64,000 bases of DNA, from NCBI RefSeq assembly GCF_020342435.1, contig NZ_CP080504.1:759081-823080 (forward strand). Direction: 5' to 3'. Below the pieces are notes generated by a model that made no database searches, was not told the origin of the DNA, and saw only the letters and a program-made list of their open reading frames with translations. The position numbers and the translations under genes were made by a program. Numbering within the stretch: the first letter of the stretch is position 1; each line of letters begins with the position of its first letter. Source of the DNA: Candidatus Vallotiella sp. (ex Adelges kitamiensis) (lineage in GTDB: Bacteria; Pseudomonadota; Gammaproteobacteria; Burkholderiales; Burkholderiaceae). Below are positions 10,686-21,275 of this stretch, in pieces.

Positions 10686-12359
10686 ATATTTAATCTAACC
10701 AGGCATACTTAGTTAGATCTAATGTGCTTCCACTGAACTCCGCTCAAGCTCACGCTATGGCACTCTAGTAGCATTTCTGGCGCATGTTGGGGGACACAAT
10801 ACAATTCGAAACAGGTACTCCCATAGGGAGTCCTACGCGCACACTATTACATGAAAATGCATCGTAGTAGCATATAATCAGCACTATGTAATTATAGTTT
10901 AATGGCTACATCTCGATAATCTGTCGTGATTTATTTATAGATTAGGTGAATTGAATTGCTGGTGTTGATTCGACTATAGTCGAAGCTAAGCTTCAATAAA
11001 GTAAAAACTCGCAATATGGATGCCGAATAACATCACTTTTGTTAAGCTAACTGACTACCATTACACTGTTGTAGCATATGTATATAAACGCAAGGCAAAG
11101 CTACATCCTAGAAATCGTTTGATTGAAAGGTGTATTTGATTAAAAGATGCACAACTAACTATCGCGTTATCGGATATGTTATTACTAATACGATCAACTT
11201 AAATACAACTGGGACCAGACGACGCCTGATCGGGTTTGACAGTGCGCCACTATTTAGCAACTAAATTAATGGGCAAGTAAAAATTGTTACCAGGAGCGAT
11301 ACGCAGCCAATAAATTAATCACTTTCGTGCCAAAAGTAGGCATATATATTAGAGACACTATAATGATAATGACTAAGTCTATGCTAGAAATAACCGGCGC
11401 TCTAGCTCACGACTATTGAGATGAAACCTTGCTCATTGTCGGGCGCTACTCATGCTAAAAACTCGGCGGTCTCTCTCAATAATTTCTAGATTAAGCACAG
11501 AAATAGAACGTTAAGCAGCCAACTAAGCAGGGTATCTGCGCCTTATACCCATTATTTATCTGGCCTTTAGCCTATAAACTGATGCGCTACTAACTTTACC
11601 CTTATCAAAAATATTGTAACAGGTGACCGGATAAAATCCGTGCTAGCTCTATAAGACCCATCGCCTCATACTGGATACAAGTGCTATCACTGTGATCCCA
11701 ACTATTGTTGGGGACAAAGGCCAAGAGGAGACCCGGTCAACGCCCACGATAGCTGCTATGTCCATAATATACTCGAACCTGAGTAAGGCGCATTAGGAGT
11801 ACAGCGTCGATAAAATTGTACACCTCTAGAAATTACGGCTAGCACACATAATACATCACTTATCTTTGATTCTGATACGGTTGTGTCGGTTATCTCTATC
11901 CCGCAAAAACGCAGACATTTAAAAATCGGATCTCTAGCATTGATCGCGCAATACAATGCTAGAATTTTACTTAACCCTGTATGCGAATAGTGATAGAGCG
12001 ATCCATGTTGGGTTAATGTAGGTTATGATTGTCTTTATATTTAGACTATACTTAAGGCATAAGTCGGTATAAATTCAAAGCGCAACACTTCCGAGTTGGT
12101 CAAAGTAATGCTATATCTGAGTCTACCAGACGGCTACGCGTTGCCGACTCCCCATAGATAATGGGCGAAATCAGGTCTACAGAAACCCAATCTCCAATTA
12201 GATTTTTATAGAAAGAGGTTGTTACCAAAGCGCTATACCGCCCCTGTAAAATTATGGCATGTAATAAATCACGGCGCGGTACTAGAAAGCGGGCTGATAA
12301 AACAATAATCGTACCTCTCGAACAGTATTTTCAGACTTATTATGGAAGCGACTCAGCTT
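10686..12359. other. 1.7-kb gap between tmRNA and fbp
   Basis: No gene is supported. In Burkholderia pepN precedes fbp. A short plus-strand segment near 11940 (ALIAQYNARILLNPVCE) could be the C-terminal end of a decayed aminopeptidase N, but the match is too weak to call. Confidence 0.4.
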
Positions 12360-13364
12360 ATGTCTCACTACATAACTCTTACCCAACACCTAATCGAAGA
12401 ACAGCGCAAACACAACAGCATCACGGCTGATCTTTGTCTATTGATTGAGGCTATCTCACACGCCTGTAAGCTCATTGGTTATCATGTTAGCAGAGGTGCG
12501 TTAGGCGAAGCCTACGGCAGTACAGATAGAGAGAATATCCATGGAGAAATACAGAAGAAACTAGATATCCTATCTAATAATATTTTTCTTACAGCTAACG
12601 AATGGGGTGGTAACCTTGCTGCAATGGCATCGGAGGAAATGGAAGGAATTTATCTGATCCCCGACTCTTTTCCAAGGGGAAACTATTTATTGCTATTTGA
12701 TCCGCTTGATGGCTCGTCTAATATCGATGTAAACGTATCGATCGGTACAATATTTTCGGTTCTTCGATGCTCAGATAGTCGCACTCCAACCGAACAATCA
12801 TTCCTACAACAAGGTTCTCATCAGGTAGTGGCCGGTTATGCCGTATACGGGCCGCAAACATCGCTCGTTCTAACTACAGGATACGGCGTCAACTGTTTCA
12901 CCCTTGATCGAGAGCTGGGTTCATGGATATTGACGCATCGCGATCTGCGCATCCCGCTTGAAACACGCGAGTATGCGATTAATTCTTCGAACCAGCGACA
13001 CTGGTACACACCGGTTCAGCGTTATGTTAGTGAAATGATAGATGGTGCGGACGGCACTAGAAAAGCAGATTTCAATATGCGCTGGATTGCATCAATGGTC
13101 TCGGACGTGCATCGCATCCTACATCGCGGTGGTATATTTATGTATCCAGCTGATAAGCGAATGCCCAGAAGACCCGGTAAGCTTCGTCTTATGTATGAGG
13201 CAAATCCGATAGCGTTTATTATTGAACAAGCGGGTGGCGCTGCGACTAACGGGAAAAATAGAATTTTAGATATTTACCCCCAAAGTCTCCATGAGCGCGT
13301 TGCTGTATTCCTTGGCTCTAAGAATGAAGTTGACCGTGTGACGCGATATCATCTTAAGGGCTAG
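12360..13364 (+). CDS. fbp: class I fructose-1,6-bisphosphatase
   Basis: 334 residues from ATG 12360, chosen because GGAAG lies 11 bases upstream and the peptide then starts [15 protein letters not shown], the usual family start; an ATG six codons earlier (12342) lacks a ribosome site. It hydrolyses fructose-1,6-bisphosphate to fructose-6-phosphate in gluconeogenesis. The metal and phosphate motifs are present: MASEEMEG and [19 protein letters not shown] near residues 110-130. The substrate region includes [19 protein letters not shown]. It stands alone between the tmRNA and a tRNA. Some family positions look divergent, but no stop or frameshift occurs. Confidence 0.95.
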   Translation: MSHYITLTQHLIEEQRKHNSITADLCLLIEAISHACKLIGYHVSRGALGEAYGSTDRENIHGEIQKKLDILSNNIFLTANEWGGNLAAMASEEMEGIYLIPDSFPRGNYLLLFDPLDGSSNIDVNVSIGTIFSVLRCSDSRTPTEQSFLQQGSHQVVAGYAVYGPQTSLVLTTGYGVNCFTLDRELGSWILTHRDLRIPLETREYAINSSNQRHWYTPVQRYVSEMIDGADGTRKADFNMRWIASMVSDVHRILHRGGIFMYPADKRMPRRPGKLRLMYEANPIAFIIEQAGGAATNGKNRILDIYPQSLHERVAVFLGSKNEVDRVTRYHLKG

Positions 13365-13377
13365 AGTATTAGACACT

Positions 13378-13410
13378 CAGTTTCTGAAACTAAACAGTAC
13401 TCAGAAACTG
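13378..13410 (+). terminator. 10-bp hairpin after fbp
   Basis: CAGTTTCTGA (13378-13387) and TCAGAAACTG (13401-13410) are perfect inverted repeats with a 13-base loop, starting 13 bases after the fbp stop. No T-tract follows, so it may act as an mRNA 3'-end stabiliser or a weak terminator rather than a classical intrinsic one. Confidence 0.4.
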
Positions 13411-13481
13411 GCAGCCGGTAAAATTACATAAATATAAAAGTTGCCACCTTTCTTATCCATTCTTATAATTTCGTCTCTCTT

Positions 13482-13557
13482 GCCGGTGTAGCTCAGTTGG
13501 TAGAGCAGCGCATTCGTAATGCGAAGGTCAGAAGTTCGAGTCTTCTCTCCGGCACCA
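13482..13557 (+). tRNA. tRNA-Thr (anticodon CGT)
   Basis: A 76-nt cloverleaf with encoded CCA at 13555-13557. D-arm GCTC/GAGC, anticodon loop TTCGTAA with CGT at 13515-13517 and T-arm AGAAG-TTCGAGT-CTTCT are intact. It reads ACG codons. The acceptor stem GCCGGTG/CTCCGGC has a U-U mismatch at pair 6-67 (13487 and 13548). The G27-A43 mismatch also occurs in E. coli tRNA-Thr(CGT) and is not unusual. Confidence 0.96.
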
Positions 13558-15002
13558 CAAATTTAATTCGATAAACTCTGTATTTTATAATTTTTTTGTT
13601 TTAATTTTTCTTTTTATATAGCTGATTCTCAATAGTAATATTGGCATTCTCTTATCCGAAGCATCTATATAGTGCCAGTACACGATAAGATATACTATAA
13701 ATAATTCGAATAATATAAAAAATTACCATGGAAGCTTAACACTCTCTGCCGAGAAGAAGCTCTTGGTGCGTTAGTGTAACTTAGAACCCGCACGTAACGT
13801 TATTTCTACTTATTATTCGAGTAGAAGTTATTTTGACGCCTGTGTCAGGCAATTTTGCTTTACAGTTAACAATAATTACAGTATCTATATTTAAGCTACT
13901 TCTCTAAGACTTTCTTTATTTGCAATGTAATTTCTTTTCTCAGAAGAGATTCTGGAAGACTTATATTTAGGGCGTGCGTACTATGTATTAATACATCAAT
14001 ATTAGATTTATTCGATAGTTTTTAGGAGATTGTAGCTGCAAAATTAAGCTAAACTACCATAGCTTATGCATATAAGCAATATCTGCTAAGCGTGTTATAG
14101 CCTTAAGCACTGTTCTCACTAAATAACTGCTTGTGCGGGCGTTATAAATTCCACGGTTTTTTACTTTAAAATGATAGTACATAATTACTATTTATCAAAG
14201 CATTAAGGCTATCCTTTGAATCTAGATAGCAGATTTAGCTAATTAATATTAGCTAGTATCTCTGATACGGACGACTGTATCTATATTTAGTCGCTGATCA
14301 AATCTATTAAGCTCGTATAACTTTATACTTAAGCAACACGTATATAGCTATACTATGCACAGCATTTCAGAGATGAAAAGTATTCTAATTTAATAAAACT
14401 TTTTCTTTAGAAGATATTAATTCATAAGTGTGTTAATGTTGGTCTGAAAATATCAGCAGGGCGAATCATCATGCCTAACACTGGTCAATCTACGGCATAT
14501 ACACTAGTATAAACTAGTGTTAATTCTTCTTACTTCGATGATAAAGCTGATCTATAGTATTTATTAGTATTTGGATTGGCGCTGTAAATTAAGATCGGCA
14601 AGGTCGATTTTAAAAAAATACTATATAAAAGTATGAATTTTGACTATAACGAATTGCGTGCCGCTCGATTTTTTTATTTATTCCGATATATTTTAGGATT
14701 AAATCCTAGATTAGGTATAGCTAAACAAGCACTGCATCTTCCTTACTTACATACTTTTCAAGCTAGCCTTTACTTTAAAACTATACATGCTAGATTTATT
14801 TTGGAAATTTCAAATTTAGCTACATTGTACTATTTAATTATTTATACGCTATTTTTATAGTATATAAAAATAACCTAGGAGTAGTTCTTAATATCGAGAC
14901 CTATTCCCTGTTGATAAGCAGCTTAATACCCACCCGGTTACAGTATAATATATTGCTTATCTAAAAATAAATCTAGAATTTTTAGATAAGGGTAATCCGC
15001 AT
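13558..15002. other. 1.4-kb AT-rich gap
   Basis: Very AT-rich with short frames only. A 75-codon open frame at 14633-14860 (plus) is rich in Leu, Tyr, Phe and Ile, as random AT-rich DNA would be, and has no ribosome site; I do not accept it as a gene. No remnant recognised. Confidence 0.5.
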
Positions 15003-15980
15003 TCAGATCATAAAGCGCTGCCCGATAAGGCTATTAGGTAAAGTCCTATGATGTGGAGCATTAGTTGTCATTTGTAACGCATCAATCCAATTACTAGCGC
15101 TTAATCTATAAGTTTTCTCTATCACTTGCGCACGATTAACAAGAAAGCTCCAGTCAATAGATAACGCAGGTCCCGAGAAAGCCAGAACAACGCGATTCCC
15201 TTCATATAACTTAGGCAACGCAATAACTCGCGTACCAAATACTACGCGTAAATGATGCATATTTCGCGCAAAGTTTAGATGTTCTCCAAACAGGTTGACT
15301 GTTAATATAGCGGGGTTTCTGAGGCACGCTAAGCACCTCCGATAAAATGCGATAGAATCAAGCGTCGGACCATATCCGTTCTGATCATACAGATCAATCT
15401 GCATCACACCGATGGTGCCGTGGTTTGTGCAATCATTTACAAAATCCCATGCATTAATCTGAAGTACATGCAAACGCTGATCATCAGGCGGTAATTCAAA
15501 CATACTTCGCGCAGCAACGATTACTTCTGGATTTAATTCTACCGCATCAATATGCGAGTGCGGAAAATATTTGTAGCAGAACTTGGTCAAAGCCGCTACC
15601 CCGAGGCCTAATTGTACAATGCGCCTGGGTGGTCTAAGAAAGAGTAGCCACGCCATCATCTGCCGGACATATTCAAACTCAATATCAAATGGGTTTTTCA
15701 AGCGCATCGCGCCTTGAATCCATTCAGTCCCGAAATGCAAATAGCGAACTCCAAATTTCTCAGAAAATGTCACTGGCATAAAACAGGCTTTATTCAGCCC
15801 GCTATTATGCTGAATTTTAGTATCTTGCTTATTAAATACTGGTCGGCGCTCTTCTGTAAGCGACTGCTGCGTAATCCGTCTAGCTCGCTGGAGCGCTAGT
15901 GCTTGTACCGGCATGCGCTTATTAAAAAGTGTCATAACAGAAAATCTGATGTATTTATCGTACTCGCTGTTAGCTAACAA
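15003..15980 (-). CDS. spermidine-synthase-like protein
   Basis: Up to 325 residues; homologues I recall are about 280, so the true start may be an internal codon, since the first 65 or so residues look unconserved. The core starts MPVTFSEKFGVRYLHFGTEWIQGAM. A Rossmann fold is visible: VQLGLGVAALTKFCY (glycine loop), DAVELNPEVIVAAR (acidic residue that would bind adenosine) and MQIDLYDQNGYGP where spermidine synthases have the catalytic Asp loop. This belongs to the SpeE-like branch in which aminopropyltransferase activity is unproven, so the substrate is uncertain. It stands alone between long gaps. Confidence 0.78.
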   Translation of the reverse strand: MLANSEYDKYIRFSVMTLFNKRMPVQALALQRARRITQQSLTEERRPVFNKQDTKIQHNSGLNKACFMPVTFSEKFGVRYLHFGTEWIQGAMRLKNPFDIEFEYVRQMMAWLLFLRPPRRIVQLGLGVAALTKFCYKYFPHSHIDAVELNPEVIVAARSMFELPPDDQRLHVLQINAWDFVNDCTNHGTIGVMQIDLYDQNGYGPTLDSIAFYRRCLACLRNPAILTVNLFGEHLNFARNMHHLRVVFGTRVIALPKLYEGNRVVLAFSGPALSIDWSFLVNRAQVIEKTYRLSASNWIDALQMTTNAPHHRTLPNSLIGQRFMI

Positions 15981-16724
15981 TTTCTTTACCCACTCTATAT
16001 TTTAAGTGGTTTGACTGTTTCTACAGAAAACCTTTGCTAAAACAATAGTATTACATTTTTTTAATAAAAATGAGAATAGCTTTTTTAGGCTTATTAGCAC
16101 TAATTACCCTAGCTATAAATAACTTGTCATTTTTTGGTAATCTAATAATGACTATTTTTACAATGAAATGCTACAGGTATATCCTGTATATTGACTCCAT
16201 GGTAAGTGAAAATGTGTTCGCTACATAGCCTATATAAGACTATATAACTCAGGCCTGTTTAGTACTGAGTGATAGAACAAATTCTGTGGATTTTTTAATG
16301 TTACTAAGCGATATCCTGCTAAAAATCTACTTAGTACTGGAACAGCTGCATTAAACTCATTTGCCGTTAGAAAACATTAAAGATTACTTGGTTAAATAGC
16401 CTACAGAGAATACTTAGCTGTTATTATTGGAAGCCACTAAGATAGGTAAACATTAAAATAACTGCTTGAGCTGTATCTTAGTGGATCCGATCTTAATTAA
16501 ATAAGCGCTATCTCGACACATTATCTATTGCGACTATCATAGTGTAAATATACGTCAGCATTTAACACTAACTTTATTACAAACAGGCCCCTATAGTTAC
16601 TTGATCGAATGTGATAAATAATTTGTGAATATGCTGACGCGTATTACCACATCTTATAATCTGGAGCAGAAAGCCGAACGTGCCTGTATACTTATTCATT
16701 AGGATAGCCGCTTAAACATACTGT
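15981..16724. other. gap between spermidine-synthase-like gene and htpG
   Basis: AT-rich, no open frame worth calling, no remnant recognised. It holds the upstream region of the spermidine-synthase-like gene and the 3' side of htpG; no terminator hairpin stands out. Confidence 0.45.
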
Positions 16725-18617
16725 TTAATGTTTACTAGATATTAATAACATATTAATGCGCTTGACGAAACTCGCTGGGTCGTCGAGTACCCCTCCCTCT
16801 GCTAATAGCGCTTGATCAAATAGTAAATGACACCAATCGACAAAATTTGTCATAGTCGGCGATAGTCGGTTGACTAGTGCATGCTCCGGATTTACTTCAA
16901 GTATCGGATGAAAATCTGGTGCTTTCTGCCCGGCCGCTTTTAATAAGCGTTGTAGATAGCCGCTCATCTCTCCTTCATCAGCTACAAGGCAACTTGGCGA
17001 CTCAGTTAAGCGGGAAGTAAGGCGAACATCTTTGGCTTTTTCCTTAAGCACATCTTTTATCTGATCGACTAGAGGTTTTAGGTCTTCACGAACCTTTTCC
17101 TGCACATTTTTTTCTTCGTTATATGAAGCACCCAGATCTAGATCGCCACGAGCAACGCTCGCCAGCGGTTTACCGTTAAATTCACGCAAAAATGACATCA
17201 TCCATTCGTCAACGCGATCAATCAACAAAAGCACTTCGATATTTTTTTTGATGAATACTTCCAAGTGTGGACTATTACGCGCTCCTTGCCAACTATCAGC
17301 TGTCACATAATAAATTTTTGTTTGCTCAGGCTGCATCCGCTCGACGTAATCACTAAGAGACACATTCTGTTCTGGGCTATTGCTTCGTGTCGACGCGAAG
17401 CGAAGTAACTTAGCGATACGCTCCTGGTTCGAGAAGTCTTCACCTAGACCCTCCTTAAATACCTGCCCGAATTCGCACCAGAACTTCGTGTATTTTTGCT
17501 TGTCAGCGCTGGTATCAGCCAGCTCTTCGAGCATTGACAGCACTCGCTTAGTCACACCATCTCGGATTGCCTTGACATCACGGCTCTCCTGCAGAATCTC
17601 ACGTGATACGTTCAGGGGTAGATCATTTGAGTCGACCACACCTTTGATAAAGCGCAGGTAGTTAGGCAACAACTGCTCTGCTTCATCCATGATAAAGATG
17701 CGCTTTACATATAGTTTTAGACCGCCACGATGGCTGCGGTTCCACATATCGAATGGAGCGTGACTAGGAACATATAGCAACTGTATATATTCACTACGCC
17801 CTTCAACGCGATTATGCGTCCAGGTAAGTGGAGCCTCATGATCGTGAGATAAATGCTCGTAGAAGCTTTTATATTGCTCATCGCTAATCTGGTTCTTTGC
17901 GCGTGTCCAGATTGCGCAGGCTTGGTTGATAGTTTCATCTTCATCTTTAGTAACTATCTCACTCTTTTCGGCGTTCCACTCCTCTTTTTTCATTAGGATT
18001 GGTAGATCAATATGGTCTGAGTACTTCTGTATGATAGACTTTATTCTATGTGAGGATAAAAGTTCATCCTCACTATCGCGCAAATATAGCGTAATAGATG
18101 TGCCACGCTGGGTTCGTTCAATTTTCTCAACGCTAAATTCGCCGTCGCCAGTGCTTTCCCAGCGTACTCCATGCTCAGCAAGCAAGCCAGCGCGACGCGA
18201 TTCTACGACAATTCGATCCGCGACAATAAAGCCTGAATAGAAGCCGACACCGAACTGGCCAATTAATGTCGCATCTTTTTGCTGATCCCCGGATAGCTTA
18301 GCAAAAAACTCTTTAGTTCCTGATCGTGCGATGGTGCCTAAGTGTGAGACCGCCTCGTCACGACTCATGCCAATTCCGTTATCGCTGATAATGATCGTGC
18401 GTGCAGCTTTATCGTACGCAATTCGGATATGTAAGTCCGGGTCGTCTTCGTATAATCTAGTATCGACAATTGCCTCGAAACGCAGCTTGTCTGCTGCGTC
18501 GGATGCATTTGAAATCAGCTCACGTAGGAAAATCTCTTTGTTACTGTACAATGAGTGAATCATGAGTTGCAGGAGCTGCTTGACTTCTGCCTGGAAGCTC
18601 ATAGTTTCTTGTGCCAT
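16725..18617 (-). CDS. htpG: chaperone HtpG (Hsp90)
   Basis: 630 residues, full length. The N-terminal GHKL ATPase domain shows [21 protein letters not shown], the DNGIGM motif and [11 protein letters not shown]. The middle domain contains [16 protein letters not shown] and the C-terminal dimerisation domain is complete. It assists folding of cytosolic clients, together with DnaK. Start ATG 18617 has AAAGGA 9 bases upstream. A heat-shock promoter lies about 65-90 bp upstream (separate entry). No neighbours are close enough for an operon. Confidence 0.97.
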   Translation of the reverse strand: MAQETMSFQAEVKQLLQLMIHSLYSNKEIFLRELISNASDAADKLRFEAIVDTRLYEDDPDLHIRIAYDKAARTIIISDNGIGMSRDEAVSHLGTIARSGTKEFFAKLSGDQQKDATLIGQFGVGFYSGFIVADRIVVESRRAGLLAEHGVRWESTGDGEFSVEKIERTQRGTSITLYLRDSEDELLSSHRIKSIIQKYSDHIDLPILMKKEEWNAEKSEIVTKDEDETINQACAIWTRAKNQISDEQYKSFYEHLSHDHEAPLTWTHNRVEGRSEYIQLLYVPSHAPFDMWNRSHRGGLKLYVKRIFIMDEAEQLLPNYLRFIKGVVDSNDLPLNVSREILQESRDVKAIRDGVTKRVLSMLEELADTSADKQKYTKFWCEFGQVFKEGLGEDFSNQERIAKLLRFASTRSNSPEQNVSLSDYVERMQPEQTKIYYVTADSWQGARNSPHLEVFIKKNIEVLLLIDRVDEWMMSFLREFNGKPLASVARGDLDLGASYNEEKNVQEKVREDLKPLVDQIKDVLKEKAKDVRLTSRLTESPSCLVADEGEMSGYLQRLLKAAGQKAPDFHPILEVNPEHALVNRLSPTMTNFVDWCHLLFDQALLAEGGVLDDPASFVKRINMLLISSKH

Positions 18618-18681
18618 ATTCTGAATCCTTTCAGCGAGTTGAAGTCAACAGACGCAATGCCAGCCTATTTGTTATCTCCGA

Positions 18682-18709
18682 TAATGGGGATAACCCGCGA
18701 GGAATCAAG
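18682..18709 (-). promoter_or_regulatory. sigma-32 (RpoH) heat-shock promoter of htpG
   Basis: On the minus strand CTTGATT (18709-18703), a 13-base spacer, and CCCCATTA (18689-18682). The RpoH consensus is CTTGAAA-N13..14-CCCCATnT, so both boxes and the spacing agree. It points at htpG, whose start is 65 bases downstream of the -10 box. This implies that heat-shock control of Hsp90 is retained. Confidence 0.8.
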
Positions 18710-19257
18710 ACTTGACTAGGAACTTGCATGTAGAAACATGTAATATCTAAGTATCACTGTAGTTTGCTTGTTATATAAAATTAGAGCTACCCTATAAGTT
18801 CTGGTAATTCTAGGCTAATATCACTCCAGTATTGGAGAATATTCTCCAGAATAGAGATTATTAGGCGAGGGTTAGACACACCGCATTACTCATGCCTTAC
18901 GATTATACCGTCGTTACGGTAATATTAATTCGGTAATAACAGAAAGCGCGATATGCCAATATGCAGTTTTCTAGGTGTCAATCAGGCAAAAATATGCGAA
19001 GTGTATAGCGTTGGTGCTAAATTAGTCAGTGTAATATACTCAGCATAACACTAATAATAATTAGATTCTCATGCATAATATGCATTCAGGATAAGTCTCG
19101 TACTGAAAATAGTTTATTCTATATAGGTGACGCCTCGGTGTAACTTATGCATCTGCTGCCCGTCTAAATAGATAAAAATCGCGCTCATAGCTAGAATTCT
19201 CTAAGCTGAATTTGTCGGATCTGACTTCTTATTATCTGCTATCCCCTTGGAGGTTTC
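18710..19257. other. gap upstream of htpG promoter
   Basis: No frame or remnant recognised. Ends with the ribosome site of the ridA pseudogene (GGAGG at 19249-19253). Confidence 0.45.
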
Positions 19258-19694
19258 ATGTCAAATATATATGTCTAACCGAAAAGGCTTAATACACACC
19301 AGTATCTTTTTATATTATGAGTGTGCAAGCAGGAAAATAGTATTCTTATCCAGCCATATCGCTAAAAACGGAAGAGTTTAGACCGGTAAGCTAGGTAATA
19401 CTATAGGTATAGAAGAAAAGCAATAAGCGGCCCGCAGTATTGCCATTGACTTGCCTGCAACATTGTATGAACACTTGGGTGATCTAAACCATGTCGAGCG
19501 TATCGTCAAGATTATGAGCCCAATTAATTCGACACCAGACTTCTTCGAACAGTACTTGGTAATGAACAAGGCATCGGAGTTGTTCATAGCGATATTTAGT
19601 AAGCGCGGCAAGCATGCCCTGTTCAGCGTTCGGCGTTGTGCAAATTCCGTTAGGTGCTTGCATGGAAATCGCATTTATTGCTACAGTCGGATAA
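19258..19694 (+). pseudogene. ridA: RidA/YjgF-family protein, decayed
   Basis: A GGAGG site and ATG 19258 (MSNIY) are preserved. Reading on through frame changes gives TPVSFYIMSVQAGK, then IVFLSSHIAKNGRV-stop-TGKLG, then AARSIAIDLPATLYEHLGDL, NHVERIVKIMSPINSTPDFF and KASELFIAIFSKRGKHA, and last AFGVVQIPLGACMEIAFIAT with stop at 19692. These align in order with RidA-type imine/enamine deaminases (V-x-T-G-K-L-G, V-x-R-V-V-K..N-x-T-P-D-F, G-K-H-A, L-P-x-G-A..E-I-E-A). At least three frameshifts and in-frame stops (19379, where Trp is expected, and 19424) inactivate it. The length of 437 bp matches a whole gene. Confidence 0.9.
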
Positions 19695-21275
19695 ATGTTT
19701 CTGCTAGAACGAGTTATTTTATTATTAGTACTTCAAGCCGACTACAGTATACTAATCATTAGATTTATTTCGATCTAGCTTATCTTAAGGTGTGCTCTTT
19801 TAGAGCTGATTATTATCCACTTTTTACTTCTATCTTTTACTATTGATACACGCAACATAGGCTCTTCGCACGCTCGAGATATTCTTATGAATTGAGATAT
19901 CTGAGTCACAGTAGACTAAGTGTGACAACGCCTTCTAAGCGTTGATATCTGTCATTGAGTATCTGTAAATTAGATAGTGTGCTATCCAGGACTGAATAGC
20001 ATTAGGGGAGCCAAGTTTTTGATTTTCATTCTTTATTTACCTCTAACAGATGCGTGTACTGCTCAAGCGCTTTGGCGTTTTTGCCTTATAAAGGCTCAGT
20101 GACTTAGACTATATAGTTATCGGTATTTGCTAGTGCTCTCGTTTTTATTGGAGTTAATAGGAAACTACCCTGGGTTGTGATAGTAAGGCGAAATGTACTA
20201 AAACGATAAAATTTCTATGGATCTCTACCGCTCTTCATCGTGGGAGAGACCTTGTCTACTTCGTAAAGGTAGGTTTTATCACTGATTTTCAACTAGAAAA
20301 GTGCTCCATTTAACATAAGCAACTCTTCAATTTTCTTAATTACCTGAATATCGGATACTACACTGATATAGTTACCTGTCTGTCTAGGGTCAGATACAAT
20401 ATCGGCGGCGGGACTTAATATAGATGTGGATATCCGTCTTTCTGGCGCACTAGTCTATAAATTGTTATGGCTAGAATCGCAATATCTTATTGCACATTAA
20501 GATTGTAGCTGCGCTACTTCAGTAGGATTGAACCATAATTAATTACCACAGTCTAGACTGGCGAACGCACATACTAATATAAGACCTATCCGCTTTAGCC
20601 GTGGCTATCGTAAGTAACACGTACCATCTCTAAATAAGCTAGAAGCTTATGTTTTCCTGGTCAGCGAGCTAACTTTATATTAGACTAGTTTGTAAGACTA
20701 GTACTGATTGGTAGATGAAATGTGCGCAGTACCATTTCTACACAAATAAACTTTTGCCTAGCCTAACTTGCTAGGCTATTCGGATTTCAATTTAAAATAT
20801 TGTCTTTCGAAAACTTCGTATATTTCTGATAACAAATAAAATATATAGTTATTTTGCACTGTTTCCGGTTGTATCGCCGCCTATTTAAGCATAAAGCATT
20901 CAGGCTGTCGATCGCTGATTATATTTATACCCATTACTCCAACAATGATGTAGAGTAGGCTAGAAAAACTTATATAGTACCCGTGCTTAAAGTCTATGAT
21001 ACAAGTTTTGCGTACGGTAGTAATAGTTTATCTGAGATATAGACGGGATCACTGAGTAAGCATCAATAGAATAAAGTCATAAAATCTAGACAAAGATTAA
21101 ATTAAGTAATGGTAACAAAGATTAAGACGATATATTAAAATAGCTAAGCGCATAAAATTTATAGGGTAGCATGTAGATAACCTATAATACCGATTACGGT
21201 AATGTGCAAAACAGCATAGGCCGATACTCTTTTGATACATTTATTCTCCCCTAATCTTCAGACCATCTCCTCAGA
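19695..21275. other. 1.6-kb gap between ridA remnant and parC
   Basis: No open frame of note and no remnant that I could name on either strand. AT-rich with many stops. Confidence 0.45.

Noticed and set aside
11938-12000. C-terminus of a decayed pepN before fbp
   Set aside because: Only about 17 residues resemble the family, and no other PepN motif (GAMEN, HExxH) is visible in the gap.
14633-14860. 75-codon open frame as a small membrane protein
   Set aside because: Composition is what AT-rich random DNA gives, no ribosome site, no recognisable motif.
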